The notes: a model not told the origin generated them from the sequence alone. Shown: positions 33,061 to 45,771, numbered from the stretch's first letter. The stretch is DNA of 64,000 nt from Mantis religiosa (GCA_030765055.1 JAUKNK010001128.1:1-64000); one strand, 5' to 3'. Numbers and translations: made by a program.

Positions 33061-35659
33061 TTGACTTTTATCTAGACAATTTTTATATTCAGGAAGATTC
33101 TAATTTCTTTGCCCTATTTAACAACCTGTTATTGCGTATTGTTTATTTATTTATTTAGTTTATTTTTTAGTTTACCATATTACACATTTTTGTTGTTTCC
33201 GTTTCTTAATCTCGCCCCCCCCCCCCTTGAAGCATCATGGTCTTTTCTGTTAGTAACCCTTAAGCAACATTGAAAAAAATTCTATTTTCAGGTTGCTGTT
33301 TTCAAAATTTTAGCAGAAATTGAAAAAGAACAGACACATATAAATAATGTATAAAAATTAAAAGAACTAGAAGCAAATGTTTTAATTATTTCCTAAGATA
33401 TCAAAATATTCGGGTGAAGTTAGTTTTTTTTTTTCAGTTTTAATGTAACTATAGGCACGGAACATAAAGAATGCACAACAATTATTACACCTTAATGTAG
33501 AGATAAGTAATTTAATTATCTATTGGGAAATTTTACACAAATATTCTTCAACTTATAACATTTTAAGTCGCTGTTTAAACGGGTTAAGTGTGTCGGGGAT
33601 CCAGCTACGCCTATTATAAGTTTTATCGATCAATAAGCATGTTACATTTGCAAACACGTAACTACCACCTTTCAGCTAATTTGAACCCGATATGGAATTT
33701 ATGGGTCAAAGGGGGAGGGCACGAATACTTTGTTGTCCCATCCCACTAAGTCAATCTGCCTATTGACCGATCAGTAACATCCGTGCAATATAGTCCGACG
33801 CATGCTGCGCTAATTGCAAATGAACTGCATATTCACGGCATGGAATCCCAATGTCTATGAGAGTTGGCTTTAAACATCAGCGTTACCATCATGTAAATGG
33901 GAACATTATGCATCGGCAATAACAGCGTAAATAATCAAGCACTCTTTTCCAGCATAATGCACACTTTTATCTGTGAACCAAAGTCCTGTGATTGCGTAAA
34001 AATGCGTTTATATATTTTAACCCTCTGTGTTATGAAGCAAGATGGCTACAGAGTAAGGCATGATGCTCGCATTAGGGAGATTCTGTGTTCTTATCTCGAG
34101 TTCGTATCCAATATGACCATAGGACATTACCGGATTTTCCTGAATGCCAGGTATTGCCTTCTACTAAAATCTCCTCTCACCCATTTCCTGTTATTTCTGC
34201 TCCCTCAGAGCTGTGTGTCGGTCAGCGGTGGACAAATGGCACAAATGCTTGCTAGGTTCCCACAAAAGGTGACTGAGAGATGTGTATGACTAATTAAAAG
34301 TTGTGGCAATGTTCACTGAAGTCCTCTGCATTTCGTGTAAGTCTAAACTGTGAGATATATAAAAACTGTCACAAAAGAGTAGATCTCTTTAAAACAATTT
34401 ATATTTATGTTGATACGGAGTTAACAGTTTCCGAAATATTCCCTGTTACTGGTTTTATATTCAAGTACTTAGATCTTTGTCAATTGTAATGTACAATTTA
34501 TGTTTTTTTTTTCCTAGTTCTCATGCAAAGAACATAAAACTTAAAATCCACTGCATAGTAAATCTGACACTTTAACAACCGAAGGCTAAATGTTAACTAA
34601 AAGTACACCAGAATTTACCAGTAATAGTATAATAATCTGGTGTAGGAACAGCTTGCAGAGGAATGAGTACCGAAAGTTGTGTGAGCTCAGTACACAAGTG
34701 TTAACTGTAGAACTGAAGTTTGTAATATCAACCTGTTCATATGTTTTCCTTAATTTTAAACTATAATCCCAACAAAGGAAGTTTCTCTTGTTTACAGAGA
34801 TGCGAAAGGAGCGTTTTTGCTGGAATAAAAAAAGGAAAAAGAAACGTATTTATTAATTTTCAAGGTAGAGCTTTTTGCGCTGTTTTATAAAACTAAACAA
34901 CACTTTAGATTTAATGCATTTTTAGCTAACACTTGCTAAAACAACTCATTTACACATGGCGAATATTTGAAAATGTAGGTATTCGAAAATACTTGGAAGC
35001 ATATTAAAGATACATTATCGATCACGAAGTGTATTTTATGCTGAAATTCTGTATGCATTTTCTGTCTGTCAGAAGAGTTTAACATATTGGTTTATATATC
35101 GCAAATCGTGAGGATGCAATAGGTTATTTATCACTAAAGCCTGAGTGGCAACATGTCTGTTTTAATGGATAGTAATAAATCAAAGGATATGTGGGTGAAA
35201 TCCTATTTTAAACTATTTAGAAGTGAGGTAAGCAACTTTTTATTTTGTTTATTATGGTCTAGCTATTGGATTTATCAACGCCAATCTGCATTTCAAAATT
35301 AATTTAAACTTATTTTTCTATTTATTTTCAGTCTTTCCATTGTATTGATGGAGCTCAGCTTAGTGACATCACGTGAGCTATACATATGTGATGATTGTTT
35401 TATTATAATGCTTCCTATTTACTAAGGGTTGAACATCTCGCATTGAAAGTGGTTTCTGTAGTATCAGGAATTATTTAAGCGGAAATTGCTACAGTTTATG
35501 GTTTGTTTTTGCACATAAAAGTGGAAATAACGTAATTTAATTCCAATTGCCAAATTAATTTAACCACTGTAAACTTCACATTTATATTAGTGAATATGGT
35601 GCAGATGTGTTTTCAACTCTCAGAGCAGTTATACTCTTAGGAGTTTGTGAATTTTTTTT
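33061..35659. other. 2.6 kb without genes; one possible tRNA-like repeat
   Basis: AT-rich. A C run lies near 33216. At 34045-34115 GCATGATGCTCGCATTAGGG and GAGTTCGTATCC resemble weak A and B boxes of a SINE, but I have no second copy to compare. The frame at 33897-34289 runs through this and has no domain. Confidence 0.45.
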
Positions 35660-35905
35660 AGGTTTTCCTCCCTTCCTCCCTCCCACCTCCCTCCCTCCTT
35701 TCCTCCCTCCCTTCCTCCCTTCCTCCCTTCCACCCTTCCTCCCTCATTCCCCAAACTCCCTAACTTCCTCAATCTCTCCCTCCCTCTCTCCCTCCCCCTC
35801 TCCGTTCCTCCCTTCCTACCATCCTTCCTTCTTCCCCTGCTCCCCTACTCCTTCCCTCCCCTACTCCCTCCCTTATTCCCTTCCTCCCTCCCTCCCTTCC
35901 TCCCT

Positions 35906-35941
<36 letters not shown>

Positions 35942-35945
35942 TATT
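35660..35945 (+). repeat. Polypyrimidine (CCTCCCTT)n and (CTTT)n array
   Basis: About 285 bp of CCTCCCTTCC-type repeats ending in eight or nine CTTT units at 35905-35940. It abuts the 3' end of SINE-1 on the minus strand, so the (AAAG)n part may be the SINE tail extended by slippage. Confidence 0.88.
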
Positions 35946-35954
35946 CTTGTAATT

Positions 35955-36160
35955 TATGTCGCCCAACATTAAGTCATATTGGGCGATGAAATTGGTGAAT
36001 GAATTAGTGAAATGAGCTCAGGGTCCATGGAGCTTAGAGTTACCTGACATTCGTCTTTCAGGGTAAGGGAAAACCCCTTAAAAACATCTCCAGGTAACTC
36101 ACCCTAACGGAGATTTAAACTCGGGAATTCCTGAGGCAGACACGCTACCATCTGTGTAAA
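35955..36160 (-). mobile_element. tRNA-derived SINE-1 copy
   Basis: Same body as 26342-26566: TAAGTCATATTGGGCGATGA, GGGTCCATGGAGCTTAGAG, TTCGTCTTTCAGGGTAAGGG and GGTAACTCACCCTAACGGAG on the plus strand. The tRNA-like head is partly decayed (ACGCTACC at 36152). Confidence 0.8.
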
Positions 36161-36541
36161 TAACAGGTTTAATGTGTTGTATAGACATCACGTTTTACCA
36201 TTTTTCAAATTATTCTCAAAAACTTATTTTTTCTACTTCGTATTTGTTGAAACCAACATTTTATTATTAATTCTCTTGTAGCTGCAAAGGTATATGAGAA
36301 TAGTGTAGCATTTTATTCATATTGAAATCATATACAGATTTACACACTATGTAATGGTTTTGAAATGCATGGCCAAGAAATACAAGAAAAAATAACGACT
36401 ACCCATTTGAGAAAAGAAAAAGTATTGAGAAACTCAGACAAGTTAAAAGGAATATGTCAATGGCTTAAGGATAGTCATCTGTGAAAACTGGTCAAAAAGT
36501 GCAAACAATGACAATAACCTTTTTTGTCTAATTAAATAGCA
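36161..36541. other. No gene seen
   Basis: AT-rich; no supported feature. Confidence 0.5.
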
Positions 36542-36721
36542 CCTGTCCTTTGCACTGTCGTGGTTGCTTGGATCGGCCGCTCTCTGTCTCCTATCGCCTC
36601 ATCCTTCCTCCCGGGGTGCCCCACTTGGGACATAGGAACAATGGGCCGAGAATGTGGCCTACGTACCGAATCCCCAACGCAGTGATATCCTAATCCTAAT
36701 CCTGTACTTGTACTTCAACTA
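36542..36721 (+). repeat. Short interspersed repeat S4, copy b, with (CCTAAT)n tail
   Basis: Matches 3380-3556 (CTGTCTCCT, CGCCTCATCCTTCCTCCC, CCCACTTGGG, CCGAATC-CC). The tail reads CCTAATCCTAATCC. It replaces the 3' end of mariner C. Confidence 0.6.
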
Positions 36722-37903
36722 CGGCATGTATTCCAGTGTGGTAAAACACATGGTCTTGCTTCCTAAGCCATTGACGCACGGACGTTTTCACAGCCTCCTC
36801 ATCTTCAAAATGAATCCCACGACGAGCTTCATTTAGTGGCCTGAACAGATGGAAGTCTGATGGTGCCAAGTCAGGGCCGCATGGGAGGTGGGAAGGTAAG
36901 ACTTTCCATCCCAATTTCTCAATTTCTACAGTGGTGTAACGGCTGGCGTGTGGTCTTGCATTGTCATGCAAAAAAAGAACATCCACCATAAATTTTGTTG
37001 GGCGAACTCGGCGAAGACGTGCTTTCAGCTTTTTGACAGTTCTGACGTATTGGACAGAATTTATTGTGTATCCCTACTCCAGAAAATCAATCATATGCAC
37101 ACCCTCTGCATCCCAAAACACTGTCGCCATAACTTTCCCTGCCGACCGCTGAGATTTTATTATTTTTTTACCTTCGCTGACATTGTGTGATGCCATTCCA
37201 TTGACTGCCTCTTTGATTCAGGTTAAAAAAAAAAATGAACCCACGTTTCGTCTCCAGCAACATTTTTTTTAAAAAAACTCCTCTCCCTCCAAATTAAAGC
37301 GCTACAAGTTTTCGAAGGTTATTGATTTCCTTGTTTCTTTGTTTTGGGCGGTTAACATTCTTGGTACCCAACGTGAACAAACTTTTCAGTAACTCAGTTG
37401 TTGAATAATTCTCATCACACTGTCTTTACTGAGGGAGGTAATGCGACACAGTTAACCTGTTGTTGCCCGGCGATCAACACGAATGATGTCATCGACTTGC
37501 TGAATGTTGCATGGAGTCACTGCAGTCACCGGCCTGCCGCTTCGCTTTTCATCTGCCAATGGTGTTTGCCCTTCAGCTTCGTTACAGCGACAAACCCATC
37601 GTCTAACACTGCTGACATCCACCGTTGCATCACCATACACAGTTTTTAGCCTTTCGTGAATGCGAATTGGTGTTTCACCTTCCTCAATCAATAATTCTAT
37701 CACAGAACGCTGTCTAATACGAATGTCGATGTCGGCCATTTTGCAAGAGGATGCAGTGCGGCCACCTGTTGACTTAGGAAGTTACTACTGCAGGGGATTA
37801 GAAAAGAAGGATTGAGGAATTGCGCCAAATCAAAGTTTTCACATAACTTACTTATTTAAGGAAAAAAATTAGGAGGCATTTCTTTTTTAACCACCCTCGT
37901 AGA
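36722..37903 (-). mobile_element. Mariner family C, 3'-truncated, decayed transposase
   Basis: The right terminus, reversed, reads CTACGAGGGTGGTTAAAAAA. The minus strand encodes an N-terminal HTH region at 37739-37452 (MADIDIRIRQRSVIELLIEE; DVSSVRRWV; EKRSGRP), a first-Asp motif AGDETWVHFF at about 37250, then LHDNARPH (about 36965) and GPDLAPSDFHLF (about 36870). By hand count 35 residues separate the last two catalytic aspartates, one more than usual, apparently from an insertion in PSHLPC. Frameshifts and stops occur between blocks. The C-terminal end and left TIR are missing where repeat S4 begins. Confidence 0.85.
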
Positions 37904-38167
37904 TTCAAGGTTTTTCAGACATGAGTATCCTTAATTCACAAAGAAAGTTAAATGTAATTGACATAAGTTGTGAATTTTAAGAAGTTATACAGTTTTTGTA
38001 CAGTTTGACCTTTTAAGGTCAACCAGTTTTTCAACAAACTGTATTTCTCCCAACATAGGCAACGAAATCTGAACAGTTGTAACATACGACAATTATAACC
38101 ATTTTTGTTGCTCTGTATTCACATAGTGTTATTTTAACCAATGGGAATGAAGAGTTTCGTATCTCAA

Positions 38168-38240
38168 ATGAGCGAAATGGCACCGCAAAAGCTTGTAGCC
38201 TCCTTTCGGAAGGTCATGGGTTCGATACCTGACGACGGAA
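38168..38240 (+). repeat. tRNA-like SINE head
   Basis: A box-like TGGCACCGCAAAAGC at 38178 and a perfect B box GGTTCGATACC at 38219-38229. The following sequence (CATTTATCCGTGGTTTCCCC) looks like a SINE body. It is a third SINE type in the window; no second full copy is visible. Confidence 0.6.
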
Positions 38241-38620
38241 CCTCTGACTTACATTTATCCGTGGTTTCCCCTTGTCACTAGCCAAAGCAGGATTAAAATA
38301 CCGTCTGCGCGCAATCCTATAATTTGCGTTCTTTTCAAATTTCCTTTCATTTTTCAGGTTTGATGTAGCTCCGTAGGATGTTGACAGACGGTTCAAATGC
38401 GTGCATTGTACACCATCCCAGGCACTCCTTGAAGTTGGTGCCCTGACCACTAGGGTTACTTCGTTGCCCTTTCTCTTCTGATGTTGCGCTGGGTGACAAC
38501 AATCTACCCATCTGTTAGGGAAATCTGTATACATTTCTGCGACTTCGCTAGCTGAGTTCTCTGGCCGTCTGTGGTCTACCTCAGCGGTGGATCAAGTGTC
38601 TCCCTCCATTCCTTCCATTA
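38241..38620. other. SINE body and unique left flank of the duplication
   Basis: No gene. The last bases before 38621 differ from the sequences preceding mariners A3 and A4, which matters for the duplication model. Confidence 0.6.
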
Positions 38621-39527
38621 TACGAGGGCTGCTCAGTAAAGAAGGATCATAATTTTTTTACGGTCATAATTTTTCGCGCTAAAATTCAATCTTAATATAT
38701 TCTGTTAGCTTTATATGAAACAAACACGCCGTAGTATTTTCATTATTGGTATTCCTGGTTACCGCCTGTAGGAACCAGGTAAGTTCAGACATATTCAGCA
38801 TCGCCTACCGCTGCAATGGAGGTAACATGTAGTTAAAGTTGATGTTAGAGGAAGTTGCGGAGCCTCTTTAAAAAGTAATCACTGCTGATGAAACTTGGCT
38901 ACATCATTTTGATCCTGAGAGCAAACAGCAAAGCTTAGTGTGGAAATCTCCTTCATCACCAACCTCCAAATAATAAAAAATGGTTGCTTCTGCTGGGAAA
39001 GATTTGGTCATCCCATTCTTTGATATTTATGGAATGGTTTATCAGCATGTTATACCTGCACACATCAGCAACTGGACAATACTACAGGAATATCCTCAAA
39101 ACATTGCAAGTCCATATCAGGCACAAAAGACCACATTTCCGTGAAGCAGGATGAATGTGCGGCCGCATATTGCCAATGTTGTTGCAGAATATCTTGCAAA
39201 AATCAACGTAAAGTGCATTCCTCACCCTCTTTATAGTCCGGATTTAGCCCCCATGTGACTTTTTCTATTCCGTAACTTGAACAAACTCCTTCGGCGGAGG
39301 CATTATCCATCATCAGAAGCAGTGGTGAAGGCTGCAGATGCGATTTTGAAGGATCTCTCAAAAATAGTTTCCAGCATGTCTTTGATGACTGGCAGAAATG
39401 CTGGGACAAGTGCATCACATTCAGGGGAGACTATTTTGAGAAGGGTCATCAAAATAATGAGGATGAGCAAAGGTACCTTGTCAAATAAAAAAAAATTGTA
39501 ACCATTCTTTATTGAACAGCCCTCGTA
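38621..39527 (+). mobile_element. Mariner family A, copy A2 (left end of the tandem duplication)
   Basis: TA-flanked, about 905 bp, TIRs CGAGGGCTGCTCAGTAAAGA and, reversed, CGAGGGCTGTTCAATAAAGA. It carries decayed transposase pieces: ADETWLHHFDPESK (first Asp), and a deletion around 39153 that removes the HHDNA motif with the second catalytic Asp. It shares with A3 the 3' markers GAGAAGGGYCATC and ATTGTAACCATTC; its 5' half differs from A3 and A4 at many sites. Confidence 0.9.
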
Positions 39528-39764
39528 CTACATCATGTCCTATCTTACAATTTGCAGAACTTCCATACTATGCAATTTGTTTCAGAGTTCGATCAGTTAT
39601 CGCAGGATGGAAATAAGACACTTATGATCTCAGTGAGCATAATTTTGTATAACAAGTGAAAGTAAATATGGGCCAGTATGTCACTGCTACCACTTCAAAA
39701 TATATGTGTGAATTTGTTAACCAGGAGCTTATCAACCTGCCATGCAGTGCCAAGATTCTCTCCG

Positions 39765-39985
39765 ACACTTCTACCCCGAAAGAGACCACCAGATGAGAGA
39801 TGATGTGAAATGATAATGTACATGAAATGGGGAAATACCATTTCATTTGAGGATGTAATTAGGCGACCTGGGAAAACTCCAGAAAACCCCATGAGGCAGG
39901 AAGGCCAGCCACGGCAATTGAACCCAGACCTCCCAAATATGGGACATAGACAAAACTGCCTCAGTTATCCCACTCGGTTAGTAAT
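39765..39985 (-). mobile_element. tRNA-derived SINE-2 copy in unit 1
   Basis: Minus strand: head CCGAGTGGGATAACTGAGGC, B box-like GGGTTCAATTGCC, body GGCTGGCCTTCCTGCCTC and AATTACATCC, then CATTATCATTTCACATCATC. It provides the uninterrupted comparison for the SINE-2 copy at 1944. Confidence 0.8.
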
Positions 39986-40038
39986 TTATTTGACTCCCAC
40001 ATATTGAATTTTACATCTTAAGAGATGCAAAAGTTTAT

Positions 40039-40224
40039 GTGCATTTAGAAAATATGTCTCAAATAATATCCGTTAAGGCGTTGGAGGAATATATGACCCG
40101 CGACATAATATTTCAAAAAAGAAACGTAAGAACATTTCAATCTATGAGAAAAGAATATAACTTAAGAGATCGTCGGAGGGAAATAGCACAAAGAGAAACT
40201 GAAGATACAGATTACCAGACTTGA
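40039..40224 (+). CDS. Hypothetical basic ORF, unit 1
   Basis: A 61-residue frame, rich in Arg and Glu (for example RKEYNLRDRRREIAQRETED), identical to the copy at 45825 except Thr for Arg near the end. I do not recognise it. Conservation between units only reflects their recent duplication, so it is not evidence of function. Confidence 0.15.
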   Translation: MHLENMSQIISVKALEEYMTRDIIFQKRNVRTFQSMRKEYNLRDRRREIAQRETEDTDYQT

Positions 40225-41902
40225 GGACCTTATTTAAGACGCCAATTATGGACATCAGAAAGATGACAGAAAGACAGAAAGAGAATAACAGGAGAGAAGA
40301 TATATATGGAGAGTATCAGAGCGGACAGATACAACTGATTATGCAGAAGCGGAGAGAGGACTACCCGGATGTCTGGAACTGACGAACCAGCTCCATCTAC
40401 TGATGCCAGTTCCTTTAGGAGATGGATACCAGTAGGAGGAAGCTTTGGATACCAGCTGCAGAAGAGGAAATTTTAAAACTGTAGGAAGCAGTCTTTCGTA
40501 GCTTGTTATAAGAATTAAAGCTGTAGTAAAAATTTAAATGTTATTTATATTGTTGAAGTAGAAGTAAAGTAGAAAAAAGACTGTTTTAGATAAATTACAT
40601 TTGTAAGGTTACTGGAATCCAGTAATCTTTAGGTTTAGTTAGTTCGTTAAAGTAGAAAGTAGATTATATCTGCAAAATTTGTAAATTGTTTTGTGAAATC
40701 TAAATCAGTAGTTATAATAATATTAAAAATGAAGTTCGCATAATAAGGCCTGGTATAGATTCCAGAAACCGGGATATTAGATATGAAGATTTTATTTTAT
40801 ATTGAATATTATTGATCAAACTCCCTTTATATTTATTGAGCCTTAAACGAAGTTTTTACCTTCAACTCTGAACCGAATTCTTGGTGAAATACAATCCGCC
40901 TTCTCTACCTACTAAGTCCATACACAGAAAGGTAAAAGTTTCATATCTTATATTTAATAAAATAACATTAAAGCTAAGTGACACGACTACAAGGTCCCTT
41001 AAAGAACATCATTTGAAACTATTTGGAAATACTTTATAGTCTGTTCTTATGCAGAAGAATAGCAAGTGTAAAGAATTATTAAAATTTATTACACATTCTC
41101 CTTTTTCCTCTTCAACCCCATGCACCGTTTCTCTCCCTATAATATCAATACAGATAAGAAGATTATATTGAGGGTGATATAGCATCGGGTCTTTCCGCAC
41201 AACATACTGTAAGTTCGGCTGATCACAGCACGTTGATGAAAACGTCTTGATAAATACAGGTGCTTAATATAGCTAATACGATTAGTACTCTTCGGGGTTC
41301 TGTAATATTCTGTGTACCGCAGGAGAGAAAGTTTTTAAGCTGATTAAAGTATACCTTTCAATCCCCCTGATCTCTCAATAGAATTACTGGTTATAGAATT
41401 CATCTTAAGGCTGCTTCAATTAGGGCTTCTTGGAGATCACGATCCTTTGAAGATGTTTGGCAGTGAGATTAGATGCTATGCAAGAGATGTTTTCAAAAGA
41501 ATCCAAATACGTTGTGAGTTCACTCAACTTTTAACAGCTCACCTTACCTAGGTTCTCACTGCTGTTTCACTTAGTTTTGCCTACCACTTCTCATTTTTCG
41601 TTACTAGCCTCTTCTTTCGTAGGATTCACTCGTTGGGGAATTGAACAAAGGCTTCTCCAATTTCTCGCAAATAGCATCATTCAATTTATCTCAGCAATCA
41701 CTACAAAGTCATTCAGAAAACTTTCTCTTCCACCAGAAGAGCTTTCATTAAACTATTCTCTTACTATTATCACCGCACTAATGTAATCACTGAAGTTTCT
41801 ACAGAACTGGTCCACACTTTCTGGAACCACGGGGAAGAGAAATGTCCGGAAGATTTTTCATATCTTATGATAGCGCTTATTGTGTTTACGCTTGGCGAGA
41901 AC

Positions 41903-42863
41903 ATTCGGTCTCCATGGCAGCACTTCTATTTACACAGCGGAGCTCCATGCAATATACCGAGCCATTTTATAGGTTCGCCGCAGAAGGTTGGGTGACAGCC
42001 TCTTCCTCAGCTACTCCCTGAGCGCCCTCCAGAGCCTTCGTGAGCTGTACAACCACCAACCCCTTGTACAGCGTATCCAGGATGCCCTCCACGTTTTGCA
42101 CGCCTCTGGCGTCAGCGTGTGCGCATGGGTTCCTGGTCACGTGGGCCTGGAGGGAAACGAAATGCCTGATTCGGCGGCTAAGGCGGGAGCCATAACACCA
42201 AGTATTAGTCTCCCTCTGGTTACCGCGGAAGACTTTCGGCTTATGCGCAGGGAGGCGCTCTCGTGCTGGCGCGATGTGGTCTGCTCTGCGTGGCAACAAG
42301 CTGAGATCGGTGAAGGACCTTCCGATTCTTTGGTCGACCTCCTGTCGTTTATCCCGACGGGACGAGGTAACCCTGGCTCGGTTGCGCATTGGACACTGTT
42401 ATTTTAGTCACAGCTTTTTATTGAACCGGATACCGGCTCCAGTGTGCCCGCTCTGCGGGGTTGAACTGTCGGTGCGCCATGTAATTTAGATTGTTTTAGG
42501 CTAGCAGGTCTCCGCAGGTCTCTCAAGCTGCCGGCCAGCTTGGCTGAGATCCTCGCGGATGACGAGACGGCGGTGAGCAAAGTTTTAGCGATCTTTTTGT
42601 CTATAGATTTTCGACCTTAGGCCGCAACAATTTGGGTTTTATAACCATTTTAACCTTTTACTGGTTTTTATGATTTTAGTTTCTATTTTGGTCTTTGCTA
42701 CACCGTTGTGCGGATGTTTTTATCTTGTTTTTATTTGATTGATTGTTGTTTAGGGTTTTACTCTTTTACTTGGCTTTTTAAACTCATCACTTACTGGAGG
42801 GCGCTAATGACCTAGCAGTTGTGAGCCCTTAAACACCATCATCATCGTCATCATCATCATCAT
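41903..42863 (+). pseudogene. 5'-truncated LINE, RNase H to 3' tail, frameshifted (unit 1)
   Basis: Flanked by the 12-bp direct repeat CTTGGCGAGAAC at 41891-41902 and 42864-42875. The plus strand encodes the RNase H domain (IYTAELHAIYRAI with the catalytic Glu; a Ser-Leu-Ser-Ala-Leu block whose DSLSAL Asp of the sister copy reads Tyr here; HVGLEGNEMPDSAAKAG with the last catalytic Asp) and the C-terminal CPLCGVELSVRHVI cysteine motif. Compared with unit 2, a two-base loss near 42277 and a one-base loss near 42486 break the frame. The 3' end is a short, interrupted (ATC)n tail at 42835-42863. Confidence 0.9.
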
Positions 42864-43164
42864 CTTGGCGAGAACGCTACTTATCTCTCAGACTGCCGAT
42901 GTCTAAATCCCGAAGCTAGGGCCATAGCCGCTGTGTTACCATTTAGTGTGTGAGAATGCTCTTAAAGAGAAACTCCGGCATTTAAACTGCCTAAATTAGT
43001 TGATCAAGGACCAATTTTGCAAGAATGGTAGAAGGAGTATGGTTACTATCAGCTTTGATTATAATCTTCTTGTTATTTTTCATTAAATAGCACCTTATTA
43101 AGTGGGGAAATATACAGTACCTATATATTACACAGCGACATAGTCATGTGTAACAGGAAATTGG

Positions 43165-43198
43165 TGTAGTCCGATATGACTTAACGTTGGATGACGTA
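43165..43198 (+). repeat. SINE-1 3'-end scrap
   Basis: TAGTCCGATATGACTTAACG, then TTGGATGACG, matches the conserved SINE-1 3' terminus in plus orientation; the rest of the SINE is absent. The same scrap is at 48979 in unit 2. Confidence 0.55.
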
Positions 43199-44405
43199 AA
43201 AACTTTTCTAAACAAAAAGATCGTTATTGGAAACCGTAGAATTGGTTCGTAAGTGTACTGCTTCCTTGTGTTCTCTTCCCTGTTCTTTATAGTTTTTCTT
43301 TTCTTCTCTGGGGTTTCTTTTTCTTTTAGCTGCAAAATAATAAAACAAAAGAAAAGCGAAATGGACTCTTAGCGAACAGCTCCTAGCGGAAGGTGCTAGC
43401 TAACCAAACAACTGTGATAAGTAGTTGTTTGTAAGAAAACTATGTTATTTGAAATTTTCCTTAACAATAAAACGTAAGCCACAAAATTGGGCCATAAATT
43501 GTACTTGTAAGAAAAAGAAGACATATTATGTTCTACAAACTTAAGTATAAAATAGTACTAATAGTGACTTAGTTGCTATTGATATAAATTATTAATGAAA
43601 ACAACCATTCATGGTTCTATCAAAATTAAGTGTGTGCATTACTCCTGGAAATAATTTTGATGATCATAATGATGATGGTGATGATGATGCCTATTACTTC
43701 TCATGTATTCATTTTATAGTGGACTTTCTTAAAGTGCATAGAAGATTTTGTGAAATACATTTTATAATGTTTAAGTGAAAAAGGTCTTTATTTTCCCAAA
43801 GAAACAATTACGAAAGTACATTTTGACATAGGGGCGTGGCATTCTTTGGGTATCAGTATTTAAAAAAGAAGTTACATCTGACAGTTCACTCATAGTAGAG
43901 AAGGAGAGGACAGTGTTGCCAAAGTGTTGGCTAAAATTTGCAACATGCTACCGACAAAGTACATGTTGTTAAAGGGAAAGGAGAGTGGAGAGCCTTATTG
44001 GCTACAGCAATGGCGAAGGGAAGGTTGTCATGAAAACCACAGGAAGACATGCCACTAAAGTAACTGCTGCAAGTCGCTTCTTGTTTGAAACAAAATGTGG
44101 AACGAGCAGACTGTGTAGAGCTCCAAGAAATTGGCTTCATGAGTAGAGAAAAAGTAATGTATGGTCTCCGTTGTCTCATGGAATAGCTGAGCTTATTAAA
44201 GCAAAACAAAGTTTAATGGTCTTTGGCGTAGAGAACAGTATGTTCGAATCGTTCCCTAAATATCTGCATTTTTGTACGTAATGGTAGCTGCGTAGGTTAG
44301 CCTCGTGAATGACAGGTATCATCCAGTGTCTTTTCCATAAATTTCACGGAATCAGTTAGCACTACGCATGCGTGGCTATGTGTAGCCTTCAGACGAATGT
44401 TTAAC

Positions 44406-45313
44406 TACGAGGGCTGTTCAATAAAGAATGATAATTATTTTTTACGGGCATAAATTTTCTCACCAAAACTCAATCTAATTATATTCTGTTAGTTTAATGT
44501 GAAACAAACACGCCGTAGTAGTTTCATTGTTGGTACTCGTGGTTCCCGCCTGTGAGAACCAGGCAAGTTCAGACATGTTCAGTGTCGCCTACCGCTGCAA
44601 TGGAGGTAACATGCAGTTAAAGTTGATGTTAGAGGAAGATCCGAAGTTTGATTCAAACGTAATCAGTGCTGATGAAACTTGGCTATATCATTTTGATCCT
44701 GAGAGCAAACAGCAAAGCTCAGTGTGGAAATATCCTTCATCACCAACCCCCAAAAAAGGCAAAAGTAATAGCTTCTGCTGGGAAAATGATGGTCATTTCA
44801 TTCTTTGATATTTATGGAATGGTTTATCAGCGTGTTGTACATGCACACACATCAGTAACTGGACAATACAAAACGGATGTCCTGAAAACATTGTGAGTCC
44901 ATATCAGGCGCAAAAGACCACATTTCCGTGAGGCCGGCTGGATGTGCGGCCGCATATTGCCAAAGTTGTTGCTGAATATCTTGCAAAAATCAACGTGAAG
45001 TACATCCCTCACCCTCCCTATTGTGCGGATTTTACCCCATGTGACTTTTTTCTATTCCCTAACTTGAAGAAACGCCTTCGTGTGAGGCATTATCCATCAT
45101 CAAAAGCAGTGGTGAACGCTGCGGAGGTGATTTTGAAGGATATCCCAAAAATGGTTTCCAGCATGTCTTTGAAGACTGGCAGAAAAGCTTGGACATGTGC
45201 ATCGAATTCAGGGGAGACTATTTTGAGAAGGGCCATCAAAATAATGAGGATGAGCAAAGGTACATTGTCAAATAAAAAAAATTGTAACCATTCTTTATTG
45301 AACAGCCCTCGTA
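44406..45313 (+). mobile_element. Mariner family A, copy A3 (chimeric, at the duplication junction)
   Basis: TA-flanked, about 905 bp. The 5' half follows A4: CTGTTCAATAAAG in the TIR, GTAGTTTCATTGTTGGTACT, TTCAGTGTCGCC, GAAGATCC, GGAAATATCC. The 3' half follows A2: the deletion removing HHDNA (GGATGTGCGGCC at about 44940), GAGAAGGG-CATCAAAATAAT and ATTGTAACCATTC. The left flank equals that of A4 and the right flank that of A2. The switch lies between about 44730 and 44940. First-Asp motif SADETWLYHFDPESK is present; the transposase is non-functional. Confidence 0.9.
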
Positions 45314-45550
45314 CTACATCATGTCCTATCTTACAATTTGCAGAACTTCCATACTATGCAATTTGTTTCAGAATTCGATCAGTTATCGCAGGATGGAAAT
45401 AAGACACTTATGATCTCAGTGAGCATAATTTTGTATAACAAGTGAAAGTAAATATGGGCCAGTATGTCACAGCTACCACTTCAAAATATATGTGTGCATT
45501 TGTTAACCAGGAGCTTATCAACCTGCCATGCAGCGCCAAGATTCTCTCCG

Positions 45551-45771
45551 ACACTTCTACCCCGAAAGAGACCACCAGATGAGAGATGATGTGAAATGAT
45601 AATGTACATGAAATGGGGAAATACCATTTCATTTGAGGATGTAATTAGGCGACCTGGGGAAACTCCAGAAAACCCCATGAGGCAGGTAGGCCAGCCACGG
45701 CAATTGAACCCAGACCTCCCAAATATGGGACATAGACAAAACTGCCTCAGTTATCCCACTCGGTTAGTAAT
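45551..45771 (-). mobile_element. tRNA-derived SINE-2 copy in unit 2
   Basis: Paralogue of 39765-39985; same head, B box-like GGGTTCAATTGCC and body, with GGCCTACCTGCC as in the 1944 copy. Confidence 0.8.

Larger units (their letters stand above)
39528..44405 (+). repeat. Tandem segmental duplication, unit 1 (between mariners A2 and A3)
   Basis: About 4.88 kb that aligns end to end with 45314-50209. Both begin CTACATCATGTCCTATC and both end CAGACGAATGTTTAACT. Differences are scattered substitutions and small indels. The unit holds SINE-2 (39765), a 61-residue frame (40039), a truncated LINE (41903-42863), a SINE-1 tail scrap (43165) and otherwise AT-rich DNA without genes. The paralogue of the 49789-50085 frame is interrupted here by a TAG near 44146. 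Confidence 0.96.

Noticed and set aside
35607..35972. Pro/Ser/Leu-rich 121-residue frame
   Set aside because: Polypyrimidine simple repeat.
40039..40224. Conserved gene because both duplication units keep it
   Set aside because: The units are recent duplicates, so identity over 61 codons is expected without selection.
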